64,000 nucleotides of DNA from Hyphomicrobium sp. LHD-15 (GCF_031157355.1 NZ_JAVIFT010000007.1:1-64000), one strand, 5' to 3'; shown: positions 52,637 to 60,965, counted from the first letter of the stretch. Made by a program: numbers and translations. The notes: generated from the sequence alone by a model not told the origin.

Positions 52637-52805
52637 GAGACCGATGATTCACGCTTCAGACTTTTTCTGCGCTGCCGATTCACGCCGCGTCCGATAGGGG
52701 ACGCGACGATCGGAGCGCGTGGGCCTGAAGCGATCATGGTGGTTTTTAGTGAGACCGATGATTCATGCTTCAGGCTGGTAAGGCCTGAAGCGATCATGGT
52801 TTAGT
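52637..52805. repeat. Partial tandem duplication between convergent 3' ends
   Basis: Two units share ends: each begins GAGACCGATGATTCA(C/T)GCTTCAG and finishes GCCTGAAGCGATCATGGT...TTAGT. Unit one is 52637-52750 and unit two 52751-52805. The second unit overlaps the stop of the yqhA-like gene. GCTTCAGGC and GCCTGAAGC in unit two form a 9-bp stem and may act as a terminator. Confidence 0.65.
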
Positions 52806-53361
52806 GAGACGCAGCGCCCTTCGACGGGATGTCGCGCCCGAGCTTGTCAACGTAGGCGATGCCCACGGCGGACAGGATGAACACGATGTGGATAATGGTC
52901 TGCCACATCACGCCCGCTTCGGTGAACTTCGCGCCTTGGGTGCCGAGGTTTCCGGCTTCGATGAACGTCTTCAGGAGATGGATCGACGAGATGCCGATGA
53001 TGGCCATCGCGAGCTTGATCTTGAGCACGCTGGCGTTGACGTGATCGAGCCATTCCGGCTGGTCGGGGTGGCCTTCGAGCTTCAAGCGCGAAACGAATGT
53101 CTCGTAGCCGCCGACGATCACCATGACGAGCAGGTTTGAAATCATCACCACGTCGATCAGACCGAGAACGATCAGCATGATTTCCTGCTCGCCGAATGAG
53201 CTGGCGTGGGAGATGAGGTGGGCCAGCTCTTTCATGAACAGGAAGACGTAGACGCACTGGGCGGCAATCAGACCCAGATACAACGGCACCTGCAGCCAGC
53301 GCGATCCGAAGATCAGGGAGGCGAGTATGCGAAGGGGCGAACGATCGAAATGTCCGGGCAT
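52801..53361 (-). CDS. YqhA/UPF0114 family membrane protein
   Basis: A 186-residue inner-membrane protein matching UPF0114 (YqhA, TIGR00645): LIFGSRWLQVPLYLGLIAAQCVYVFLF, then IMLIVLGLIDVVMISNLLVMVIVGGYETFVSRL and LDHVNASVLKIKLAMAIIGISSIHLLKTF. Three to four TM helices are clear. The function of the family is unknown. Part of the 3' end sequence is repeated just downstream. Confidence 0.92.
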   Translation of the reverse strand: MPGHFDRSPLRILASLIFGSRWLQVPLYLGLIAAQCVYVFLFMKELAHLISHASSFGEQEIMLIVLGLIDVVMISNLLVMVIVGGYETFVSRLKLEGHPDQPEWLDHVNASVLKIKLAMAIIGISSIHLLKTFIEAGNLGTQGAKFTEAGVMWQTIIHIVFILSAVGIAYVDKLGRDIPSKGAASH

Positions 53362-53592
53362 GTGTGGGGACCTGTGAGGGTGAATTGCTGTGGAACGAAG
53401 CCTTACGGCTTTGCAATCAAGATGAGCCCTTGCACGGGCTTGCCATCAACGGACGGCATCCAATGCGGGCGCGACATCACTTTGAAATTCCGGATGCGTT
53501 CGCAAGGGGTATGCGGCAATCGGCATGCGGCACATGGAAGCTCGCGTGTGCGGAGGGTGAATTCCCGAGGGGTTTGGCGGTTCTGAACGCAC

Positions 53593-54291
53593 TCACGCTT
53601 TCATGAGGCCCGGCCCATAGATAAGCGCGAAGTTCGCGCCAACCAGGATCGCGACCAGAGCGACCAGGCGATAAAGACGCAGATGAAAAGCTCGGTGGCC
53701 GATGAAATCTCCGGCGAAGTATCCCGCGGTGACGATGATCGCGAACGCGTATTTGCCGATCTCCGGGCTGCCCCAAATGGTCAGGACGTTGTCCGGGTTG
53801 GCGCCGTGGCCGATCAGGAAGGTCATACATAAGGCCGCAAACACCAAAAGGCTCGGCCATGTCTGATCATCGAAAAAGCGGTCAAAGGCGATCGGCGCCA
53901 AGGGTGGGGTGGAGAAGCTTGCAGAGACACGCGCGCCCGCTCCCAGCAGCGCCATGAACGCCGCGACGTTGAGTGCGGCGACGAGGTCGGGATGAAGCGT
54001 CACTCCGGCGAGTTCGAGCGGCGGCCGCCAGATCGCACGTGTCATGTCCTGCCACTTCGTGAGCAGGTCCGATATCTGCGGCGCGAGGGGAATTGTCTTT
54101 CCCAGTTCGGCGAGGACTGTAAGTGCCGCGCCGCTGAGAGCCAGAAGGGCTAGGCTCTCACGCTTGATCCAGGTGAAGAGCGCGCTGGGCCGGTGCGCCC
54201 GCTGCGTGTGAGACGGGCGCGGCTTTATCATCGTGCTGCGCTTGCGGACGGACACGGTTGCCCGGCGCGCTGAAGGATCTTGTAGGTTCAT
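53593..54291 (-). CDS. Membrane protein of unknown function
   Basis: A 232-residue protein with about five TM helices, for example LALLALSGAALTVLAELG, LNVAAFMALLGAGARVSA, LLVFAALCMTFLIGHG and LVALVAILVGANFALIYG. An N-terminal basic stretch (MNLQDPSARRATVSVRKRS) is probably cytosolic. No family was recognised. The ATG at 54291 has AAGG close by. 230 bases separate it from the yqhA-like gene. Confidence 0.75.
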   Translation of the reverse strand: MNLQDPSARRATVSVRKRSTMIKPRPSHTQRAHRPSALFTWIKRESLALLALSGAALTVLAELGKTIPLAPQISDLLTKWQDMTRAIWRPPLELAGVTLHPDLVAALNVAAFMALLGAGARVSASFSTPPLAPIAFDRFFDDQTWPSLLVFAALCMTFLIGHGANPDNVLTIWGSPEIGKYAFAIIVTAGYFAGDFIGHRAFHLRLYRLVALVAILVGANFALIYGPGLMKA

Positions 54292-54445
54292 GTCCTTCAG
54301 CTCTTCCGGCCCGGTTTCCAAATTCTATTTCCGCTACCATCCTTTCACGACGCAATCGCAGTCTCAAGCCGGCAGTCTCAGGCAGGCGACGGCGGAGCAT
54401 AAGCGGCCTCATGCCTCCGCCGACTGTTCATGCTCGAGCTTCGTG

Positions 54446-54736
54446 TCAGCTTTTGGTGGCGCTCGGCATGGGCTTGTGAGCTTTGAGCGCTGTCTTGCAC
54501 GCCGAGCGGAATTTCGCGCGTTCTTTTCCGTGCAATCCTTTCGCATCCGCCTCCTGCGAGCATTGGATCGACTCCGGCGTTCTCACCTTTGTCGTCTTCA
54601 TCGTGGAGGGTGATTTGCTGGAGGCGGCTGGCGGGCCCGTTTGTGGTGCGGTGCCGTAGTTCGCCGCCATGGCGCCGCTGCTCGCAATGAGAAGTGCGGA
54701 TGCCGTCAAGGCCGGCAGATATCTGAGAGCACGCAT
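54446..54736 (-). CDS. psiF: PsiF-family exported protein
   Basis: A 96-residue protein with signal peptide YLPALTASALLIASSGAMAA. The C-terminal half is a PsiF repeat: CSQEADAKGLHGKERAKFRSACK, matching the phosphate-starvation-inducible PsiF family (two Cys in a helical hairpin). The biochemical role is unknown. The ATG at 54736 is chosen because the signal peptide starts there; longer starts add a basic stretch. No Pho box could be identified by eye. Confidence 0.85.
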   Translation of the reverse strand: MRALRYLPALTASALLIASSGAMAANYGTAPQTGPPAASSKSPSTMKTTKVRTPESIQCSQEADAKGLHGKERAKFRSACKTALKAHKPMPSATKS

Positions 54737-55140
54737 GGGATTATACCTTTGTTGTGGTTTATCGAGAATTGGCGCGCGCTGCTTGCACGCCCCTCTACAC
54801 TGATGGGGAGGCTGCCGCCCTGCTGCCAGCGGTGCGGCGGATACAAATCGGTAAAGTCCCGCGCATCTGATCCTTCCGAAACAGACTGACGCGCCGGGTA
54901 TCATCGATTGTGGAACACGTGCGCCGTTTGCGGTTTACGAGGGCGGTATTCTGGAAGTCATAACGTGCGGGCCTGCCTTCGCGCTGCCGCCTTCTTGCGT
55001 GCCTCATCACCTCTGTAGGATAAGGGCCATGCGCTGAGATCTCAGAACAGTAACGAAGAGCCCGTTAACCGAAGCTAGATGCGAGAGTGCCGGACGCACG
55101 GACGTCGGGTATTTCGGGTGGCGCCGCGCAGGGGATTGCC
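54737..55140. other. Intergenic region between divergent genes; no gene seen
   Basis: This 404-base gap lies between psiF (minus) and the 55141 gene (plus), so both promoters should be here. CCCC/GGGG arms near 54790-54810 make a weak hairpin. I found no open frame with a good start. Confidence 0.45.
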
Positions 55141-55410
55141 ATGATCAACTGGAAAGAGATTGCCGAGTACGTCGAGCCCGATTGGGCGCAGGACGGCACG
55201 GCGTTGCCGCCAAGCCTCTTCTGGCGCACGAAAAAAGGCGCGGTGCTCGGCTATCTGCGCGATGACGAGCTGTTCGATTGGAAGTGGGTCTATGTCTGCG
55301 ACGGCAACAAGGTGACGCATTTCTCGGACGTTACCGGGCCAGTGAGCAACGTGGTGGATTTGAACGCGTTTCGGGCCGGGCAGGGGCAGGCAGCCGAACC
55401 GGAGGCGTAA
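55141..55410 (+). CDS. Small cytosolic protein of unknown function
   Basis: An 89-residue protein starting MINWKEIAEYVEPDWAQDG, with no signal peptide. It has an aromatic-rich middle (DDELFDWKWVYVCDGNKVTH). AGGGGATTG precedes the ATG at 55141. No family was recognised. It stands alone between two gaps of over 200 bases. Confidence 0.68.
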   Translation: MINWKEIAEYVEPDWAQDGTALPPSLFWRTKKGAVLGYLRDDELFDWKWVYVCDGNKVTHFSDVTGPVSNVVDLNAFRAGQGQAAEPEA

Positions 55411-55648
55411 AGAGGGGTGACGGGGGGCGGGCAACCGGCAGGTTCTGGGCCTGGGGAACTAGGTATGGGTTTGCTTTCCGCTCTGCTCGAGATTGAATGT
55501 AAGATGCTGGTGAGGAAAGGTTTTCTCTGCGTTCCGACCTTAGCTGAATGGGTGTGTTCCTGTCGGAACAGCGGCCGTGCTGCCTTCGTCACATGATCGG
55601 CCTCGGGGTTAAACATCGAGCCGAGCGGCTCATCTTCGGGAGGCACGC

Positions 55649-56080
55649 ATGAACCGCACCATTCTCGCCAGCGCCCTGGCTCTCATTTCCGCCACTACGT
55701 TTTTCGCCTCCGCCGCCGAGGCCTGCATCTCCTGCAACTACGTTCCGGAAGTCGTGAATACGCCGTCGCCGCACGACGCGAAGCGCTTCCAGAAAAAGCG
55801 CGTCATAGTTGCTCAGCCGCAGCGCGCGGCGCCTTCCAAGCAGCGTATTGCCAAGAGCGCACCGGCCGCCAAGAAGGTCGAAACCGCCAAAGCCGCCGAG
55901 CCCAAGAGCATCGAGACCGCGAAGGCCGATATCCCTTCGGAGAGCAAGACGATTTCGACCGCCGCGCTGCTCGAGGACGGCGACAGGCCGGCGCAAGAGA
56001 CCCAGGAGGTCGCGCAGGACGTCGGCTGCAAGAAGTTCTTTCCAACGATCGGCCAGACGCTGACGGTTCCCTGCCAGTAG
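55649..56080 (+). CDS. Exported ACISCNY-motif protein, paralogue A
   Basis: A 143-residue protein. Signal peptide MNRTILASALALISATTFFA, then the mature start EACISCNYVPEVVNTP, a long Lys/Ala/Pro-rich stretch and a C-terminal GCKKFFPTIGQTLTVPCQ. Paralogue B at 57592 has the same layout with EACISCNYTPEVVNTP and GCKKFSATAGTTVEVPCE. Two Cys at each end could form disulfides. GGAGG lies six bases before the ATG. Function unknown; a periplasmic or surface protein is inferred. Confidence 0.8.
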   Translation: MNRTILASALALISATTFFASAAEACISCNYVPEVVNTPSPHDAKRFQKKRVIVAQPQRAAPSKQRIAKSAPAAKKVETAKAAEPKSIETAKADIPSESKTISTAALLEDGDRPAQETQEVAQDVGCKKFFPTIGQTLTVPCQ

Positions 56081-56200
56081 GTCGCAACAGGTATGCGGTT
56101 GTCGGCAACCGGAATGTAGAGATCTTGAGGCGTTGTGCTTGCGCGGCGGCCAACCTGGGGTTAGCTAGCGGCGAGGAACGCGATAACGGAGATTTCGACC

Positions 56201-56494
56201 ATGACGGATTTGAACGACGCTAACGAGACCATTGCTCAGCTCAAGAAGGAGGTTGCGGAGCTTTCCGGCCTCGCGCTCGCCACCGGCGTCATTCTTACCC
56301 AGCTGCTGCAATCGGACCTCAAGCGCGAGATGAATCCGTGGAAGTCCGCCACCAAGATGCTGGACGAGGCGCGAAGCGCAATCGAGGGCTTCAAGCCTGA
56401 TACGGCCGGCGAGCGCGAGCCGGCGATGAAGACGCGCGCGCTCGAAGCGCTGAAGCAATATGAAGAACAGATCAAATCCGTGCTGCCGACGTAA
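56201..56494 (+). CDS. Small cytosolic helical protein of unknown function
   Basis: A 97-residue protein without a signal peptide. Sequence TIAQLKKEVAELSGLALATG and KMLDEARSAIEGFKPDTAGE point to two or three helices with coiled-coil character. GGAG lies nine bases before the ATG. No family was recognised. A 9-bp hairpin and a copy of the GGCAGCGGGCAG-like repeat follow the stop. Confidence 0.65.
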   Translation: MTDLNDANETIAQLKKEVAELSGLALATGVILTQLLQSDLKREMNPWKSATKMLDEARSAIEGFKPDTAGEREPAMKTRALEALKQYEEQIKSVLPT

Positions 56495-56506
56495 AGCAGC
56501 GGGCAG
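56495..56506. repeat. GGCAGCGGGCAG-like repeat, copy 3
   Basis: AGCAGCGGGCAG (one base different) right after the TAA of the 56201 gene; GCAGGCAATGGGG follows. Confidence 0.5.
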
Positions 56507-56515
56507 CAGGCAATG

Positions 56516-56540
56516 GGGCGCGGTTGCGCAGACCGCGCCC
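56516..56540. terminator. Hairpin between convergent genes
   Basis: GGGCGCGGT (56516-56524) pairs perfectly with ACCGCGCCC (56532-56540) around seven bases. It sits between the 56201 gene and the 3' end of the minus-strand oxidase subunit gene. Confidence 0.55.
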
Positions 56541-56597
56541 TCCCACTGCGCGGGGCGGTGCTGCGCCGCGTTTAGAAAGGGTCTGTTCTCGCCTGCG

Positions 56598-56735
56598 CTA
56601 GATCAGGACGTACGCGAGCACGGCGAGCAAAACCGCAATCGCAGTGACGGCTAAGCGGATGCCGAGCAGGAAATTCCGATAGGTCTCGACGTGAGCCGGG
56701 TAATCGGCAGCGGCGACGGGATCAGCGGTCACCAT
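56598..56735 (-). CDS. aa3-type cytochrome c oxidase subunit IV (45 residues)
   Basis: A 45-residue protein beginning MVTADPVAAADYPAHVETYR. The pattern DYPAHVETYRNFLLG followed by one TM helix (VTAIAVLLAVLAYVLI) is that of the small subunit IV of alphaproteobacterial aa3 oxidases, which packs beside subunits I and III. GGAGGTAAGCC directly before the ATG is a strong ribosome site. No other oxidase genes are adjacent in this window, so it is an orphan copy. Confidence 0.82.
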   Translation of the reverse strand: MVTADPVAAADYPAHVETYRNFLLGIRLAVTAIAVLLAVLAYVLI

Positions 56736-57049
56736 GGCTTACCTCCATAGTCCCGGCCGGCCTTCCTACTGGCTCGGGCCTTTTGCAGTTTCCCCGTGAT
56801 CAGGAGGTGGATCGGCTCGTCGCCTTTGCAAGGGCCGGCCCGCCAGGGAATGGGTGAAGATGGGATTTGCGCTGATTTTTTTGCAGCGCTTTCGGCCTAT
56901 CGGCGCGACCCATCAGAGCGAAAGCGCTGGGAGCCGGACAAGTCCCCATCCCGGTTACGCAAGCGCATCCGGGATGGTCGACAGCGCGCTACCGTCGTGC
57001 GCGGCCCGAAGACTCGCGACACCGGTGACTTCCGTGCTCGTTCGTCCAA
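56736..57049. other. Intergenic region with two inverted repeats; no gene seen
   Basis: AGCGCTTTCG (56885-56894) with CGAAAGCGCT (56919-56928), and CATCCCGG (56947-56954) with CCGGGATG (56969-56976), are two perfect stems within 92 bases. Both lie between the minus-strand 57050 gene and the oxidase subunit gene. Neither has a T-run. They could shape the transcript or bind a regulator. Confidence 0.5.
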
Positions 57050-57298
57050 TCAAATCAGTCGCAGAAACCAGCCGCAGAAGTAGGCCGCTCCGGCAGCGAC
57101 CAGGCCGTTGCCGAAACTGCGTAGCACGGTGCCGCGAAGGGTCTCGGAAAGGCCGATTTCCTGGCCGCGACGATAGAGAGCGTGGTGCTCTGCGTACGAT
57201 GCCGACGCGAGCGCAATCGCACATGCGGCGATGGCCCAAAGGCCGACATCCGCGTAACCCGCGAGGCTTGCTACGAAGACCGAGATCAATCCCAGCAT
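57050..57298 (-). CDS. Small membrane protein of unknown function
   Basis: An 82-residue protein with two hydrophobic segments: LGLISVFVASLAGYADVGLWA and GLVAAGAAYFCGWFLRLI, separated by a charged, His-containing loop (ASYAEHHALYRRGQEIGL). AAGGA lies seven bases before the ATG at 57298. A longer start would add a basic stretch without TM character. No family was recognised. Confidence 0.65.
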   Translation of the reverse strand: MLGLISVFVASLAGYADVGLWAIAACAIALASASYAEHHALYRRGQEIGLSETLRGTVLRSFGNGLVAAGAAYFCGWFLRLI

Positions 57299-57591
57299 GT
57301 CCGCATCCTTCTCGGCTGCGACGCGCACGGGCAAGGCAGCCCATTTCCCAATGCCAGATTCTGTGGGGATGCGGCCGACGGGTCTGTGATCGAGCTGGGG
57401 AAAACGGGTTGGCCTCTGTCGAGGCTTTGGGAAACCGACCAATGCTTCCGACCATCTGGGTTTGTGCTGAGATTCCCGCTCTCTATTGGTCGCGGCCGTT
57501 GTGCAGACGTCCAACAAATGAGAGAGTGCCGGATGTGGATAGACAGGGTTCGAACGGATCGAGGCCCGCTGTTCAACGGTAGGAGGCTTCC

Positions 57592-58035
57592 GTGACCAGG
57601 ACGAAATTGGCCGTCGCCACCGCTTTTCTTGCCGTCGCAGGGCTTTTCGGCTCGCCCGCCGAGGCTTGCATCTCCTGCAATTACACGCCGGAAGTGGTCA
57701 ACACGCCCGTCGGCAAGCCTCCTAAGGCCAAGAAAGTTGCCAAGCCGGAGCGGACCACGCCGCCCGCCAAGAAGCACATAGCCAAGAAGCCGCCGCCCAC
57801 TGCCCCGGCCCAAACTGCCAAGGGCGACGACGCCCCCAAGGACGTCACGACCGATAGTGCGAAAGCCAATGAGCCTGCCGCGGCTGGGGTGGCAACTGCC
57901 GCTGCCCCGCCCTCCGGGTCCGCTACTGCTGCATTGGCTGCGCAGGGTGCCAGGGAGCCGAAGCCTGAGGCTCCGGTCGGCTGCAAGAAGTTCTCGGCGA
58001 CGGCCGGGACGACCGTCGAGGTGCCTTGCGAGTAG
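57592..58035 (+). CDS. Exported ACISCNY-motif protein, paralogue B
   Basis: A 147-residue protein with a GTG start and AGGAGG upstream. Signal peptide LAVATAFLAVAGLFGSPA, mature start EACISCNYTPEVVNTPVG, an Ala/Lys/Pro-rich stretch and C-terminal GCKKFSATAGTTVEVPCE. It is the same architecture as paralogue A at 55649, with a different linker. The gene pair looks like a duplication with fast change in the linker. Function unknown. Confidence 0.8.
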   Translation: MTRTKLAVATAFLAVAGLFGSPAEACISCNYTPEVVNTPVGKPPKAKKVAKPERTTPPAKKHIAKKPPPTAPAQTAKGDDAPKDVTTDSAKANEPAAAGVATAAAPPSGSATAALAAQGAREPKPEAPVGCKKFSATAGTTVEVPCE

Positions 58036-58176
58036 GGCGCGCTCGGGCAACTGGCAGCGAGCAGGGAAAGCCATGGATCTTTGCCCTCCGGCGTTTGTCC
58101 AGGCGCGAGAGCCTAACCAAAGGAACGAGAACGAGGGCAAATTTACGCGCATAGGGTGCCGGATGTCCTTGCAAGC

Positions 58177-59319
58177 TTATTCCGCGGCGCCTTGCTTGAT
58201 GGCGTTGAAGCTAGCCTGTGCCTTTTCGAATTTCGGCGTGAACAGCCACATCGCATCCAGGATCTCGCGGTAGGTGGCTGAGGTCTTTGCCCGGTTGGCC
58301 TTGCCGAACGTGAAGATGCTGTTGTTGCGCAGAAAGCCCATCACGCGCGCGTCGGAAATCCGGTAGGTCTCGACATTGCCGGATTTCAACGCGGCCCGCG
58401 TCGGCGTCGGTACGATCTGGATGAGCTGAAACAGCTTCATCTGATCAACCTCGTCGGGAAGCATTTTCGCGATCTCCGGAAGATCGGAGAAGAGATCGGC
58501 GTGGGCGTTCATGAGGCCGTTGCGCACGGCCGTCCAATGATTGTAGCGCTGGTCGATCTTCGCGGCGCGCGCCGTCTCCGCGTCGTCGCGCGCGGCAAGT
58601 TTCGGATCGAGTGCCGCGACCTTCTTCTTGATCGCTGCCCATTTCCTGTGGCCATTCCGATCCTCGGACTTCCCGGTCTGCAGGCTTCCCTTGTAGGTAT
58701 CCGAGCGTGCATTGCCTATGTTCTGGCGCGCATTGGTTTCGGCGAAAAAGATGCCGAGCGCGATGCGGCCGGCCATATCGGCAGCGGCTTTGTCCGCGCC
58801 TTTGGCGCGCGCGATGGCGGTGCCAAGCTCGACGACATCGCGGCGCGGCGTCTCGGATGCTTGAGCGAACGCGGGTGGCGCCTGCATGACTTGGAAGAGG
58901 GCAGCGTATTCGTCGATCAGAGGCTCGATGTCGGCGTCGAAGTGATCCGGTGGAACTCCGAATTTGTTGGCTCGGCCGATCCGCTCGGGCCAAGCCTCGG
59001 TCAGGTCTTTGTAGGTGCTCATTACCTTGAGGCGGGCAAGGTAGACGGCTTGTCCTGGGAGGCGCGGTAGCTTTTTCGAAGATGCCTTTTTGCCGTCGAT
59101 CTGCGCGCGCCGCTCCGCCAGGATTTTCCTAAAGTCGGCGAGGGCTTTGTCATAGGCCGCGGCGGCGGCCGCCTGTTCCTTGGAGAGCTTTGTCTGCTCG
59201 GCGTGCGCCGGTTTGATGACGCCGAGTTGCCCGACGCAGGTTAAGAGGGCCTGCAGTGCAATTGCGAAAGTGGCCACGCAGTGCCAGCGGATCGGTTTGG
59301 ATGTTGCGAGAGAAGCCAT
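58177..59319 (-). CDS. Exported helical protein with SLT-like active-site region
   Basis: A 380-residue protein with signal peptide ATFAIALQALLTCVGQLG. The mature part is almost all helical. Residues around 190-215 read IFFAETNARQNIGNARSDTY, followed by KGSLQTG; an early Glu and a late Gly-Ser-Leu-Gln resemble the E...G..Q layout of lytic transglycosylases. The homology is weak and I do not claim the activity. The rest (KKVAALDPKLAARDDAETAR) is coiled. No ribosome site is clear for the ATG. Confidence 0.7.
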   Translation of the reverse strand: MASLATSKPIRWHCVATFAIALQALLTCVGQLGVIKPAHAEQTKLSKEQAAAAAAYDKALADFRKILAERRAQIDGKKASSKKLPRLPGQAVYLARLKVMSTYKDLTEAWPERIGRANKFGVPPDHFDADIEPLIDEYAALFQVMQAPPAFAQASETPRRDVVELGTAIARAKGADKAAADMAGRIALGIFFAETNARQNIGNARSDTYKGSLQTGKSEDRNGHRKWAAIKKKVAALDPKLAARDDAETARAAKIDQRYNHWTAVRNGLMNAHADLFSDLPEIAKMLPDEVDQMKLFQLIQIVPTPTRAALKSGNVETYRISDARVMGFLRNNSIFTFGKANRAKTSATYREILDAMWLFTPKFEKAQASFNAIKQGAAE

Positions 59320-59449
59320 ACGCGACGATAGCGGGAACGTGCTGGGCCGTCACGTCGATAGAGGCTGCAGATTAGCTTAGCCGCGATGCTGGGGAACTTC
59401 TTTCGCGGCCATCGCGATTGCTGTGTTGTCTGTATGTCGGAGGCGGGTC

Positions 59450-60376
59450 TCAAAACTGATTTCTGCGCCAGAATGCGTCCCACTCCTCATTGCGCTTGCG
59501 GCTTTCTTCGGCGGAGCGGCGGTCGTCCTCTTCCCATTTCCGGATCTGGGCCTGCCATTCGTCTTTTTCTTTGCGGTCTTTCTCCTGGCTCGAGGTTTGC
59601 CAGAGGCCGGCGATGTTGGTGAGCAACGCGAGGATGCCAACGAGCAGCACCGCGATCTTCGTCGTGCGCCAGGTTGAGCGCAATGTCCCGCCTTCGCTTG
59701 AGGGTCCGTGCGCAGGTGAAGACGGCGAGCGCGTTGCTTCCTGAGCAAGCGCTGTCGACGCAGGTGGGCCGAACGCGCGCCAGCGGGTTTCTACCCCGTG
59801 GCGTAGTTCCTCTGCCGGAACGCCAACGGCCTCGTGGTGAAGCGCGACCTTGGCGCTCTTGTCGTCGACGATGAAGGTGTTGCCCCAACCAGGTCCCCGC
59901 ATGAACGCCGAGTTGATGTGGATGTTGCGGTCGTAGAAGGCGCGCGAGACACGGATTGCGGTGACGTTGCGAAATTTGAGAAAGCGCGGCCGGACGAGGC
60001 TCGGGAAGAACGCGGAGGTGTCGATGACCTCGACAGCGGTGATCTCGCGCCAGGGAATGCGGATGTCCTTCACCATAGGAATGCGGAACAGGAGGTGGGA
60101 TGGCGTCAGCGTGATCAGCGCCTTGCCGGGATGTGCGCGCCGGTAGAGGGCGTAGGCGATCCAGGTGATGCCGGCTGCGATCAGGATGCCGGCGGCAAGC
60201 AGATGCTCGAATTTGTTGCCGGCTGGGAAGGCGAGGACAGTGAGCCCTAGGAGCACGAGGAACAGCGCCAGCGGGAGCTGCTGGTACAGCGCGGTGTCGA
60301 CGCGGTAGGCGACGGTTTCGTGAACTTTGATCGCGGTGGGTTCACGAGATGTGGGCTCAGGGTCGCTGGTCGTCAC
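59450..60376 (-). CDS. Membrane protein with PH-like domain
   Basis: A 308-residue protein with a GTG start (GGGAGG upstream). Two TM helices near the N-terminus (QLPLALFLVLLGLTVLAFP and LLAAGILIAAGITWIAYAL) are followed by a beta-rich domain (ALITLTPSHLLFRIPMVKDIRI, TAIRVSRAFYDRNIHINSAF). This resembles bacterial PH-like domains that follow such helix pairs. A third TM helix (IAVLLVGILALLTNIAGLW) is followed by a charged coiled tail. Function unknown. Confidence 0.75.
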   Translation of the reverse strand: MTTSDPEPTSREPTAIKVHETVAYRVDTALYQQLPLALFLVLLGLTVLAFPAGNKFEHLLAAGILIAAGITWIAYALYRRAHPGKALITLTPSHLLFRIPMVKDIRIPWREITAVEVIDTSAFFPSLVRPRFLKFRNVTAIRVSRAFYDRNIHINSAFMRGPGWGNTFIVDDKSAKVALHHEAVGVPAEELRHGVETRWRAFGPPASTALAQEATRSPSSPAHGPSSEGGTLRSTWRTTKIAVLLVGILALLTNIAGLWQTSSQEKDRKEKDEWQAQIRKWEEDDRRSAEESRKRNEEWDAFWRRNQF

Positions 60377-60479
60377 GGGGGAAGCCTCCCGGGCGGCGCG
60401 TGTTTTTCAGACCGTCATGATACCGCCTGACGCGTGCCCGGGATGATCCACGCGGAACAGTGCCGCGTGCCAGCGCAAC

Positions 60480-60788
60480 TCAATGGTCGCCGTCTTCGCC
60501 ACGCTGAAACCAGTATCGATCCGGACGCATCAGGCGAACGAAATCCGTGCCTGGGTGATACAGCTCCCGGGCGGCGAACTCGATCGCGCGGCGGCTTGGC
60601 TTCAACTGCTCGGCGACTGCATCGGTCCTGATGCTCGTGACCTCGACCTGGACGTGAACCACTTCTTTGGTTTTGCTGTCGCGCGCCGGCCAGATGAAAA
60701 ACGTTCTGCCGTCGTGGTGGAACCAGTGGTCGCTGTTGTGGGGAAGGGCCGGAAATTCCTCGAGATCGAGCGTCGGTTGGTTGGGCAT
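60480..60788 (-). CDS. Small cytosolic protein of unknown function
   Basis: A 102-residue protein without signal or TM. Pattern DHWFHHDGRTFFIWPARDSK then VVHVQVEVTSIRTDAVAEQL and a late RAIEFAARELYHPG. No family was recognised. AAGAGG lies before the ATG. It precedes the convergent-sided PH-like gene by about 100 bases on the same strand. Confidence 0.65.
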   Translation of the reverse strand: MPNQPTLDLEEFPALPHNSDHWFHHDGRTFFIWPARDSKTKEVVHVQVEVTSIRTDAVAEQLKPSRRAIEFAARELYHPGTDFVRLMRPDRYWFQRGEDGDH

Positions 60789-60965
60789 TACGGGTACCTC
60801 TTGGGCTGATCCTAGCGCTCACCAATGCTGCTGATGATAGAAAAATCTTCGCGATAAAAAGCAATTCTCACGCTTTCGCGCAGCGCTGGCAAGACGTGTT
60901 CAGCAAAATCAAGAGGCAGTATGGGGCTCACGACGGTTACGCCGGCGTCAGCCCCTTTCGTGAAG

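Noticed and set aside
60812-60965. Possible 39-residue ORF (C-terminal part of a longer minus-strand frame)
   Set aside because: Protein-like end, but no ribosome site and it overlaps the upstream gene in another frame; support too weak.
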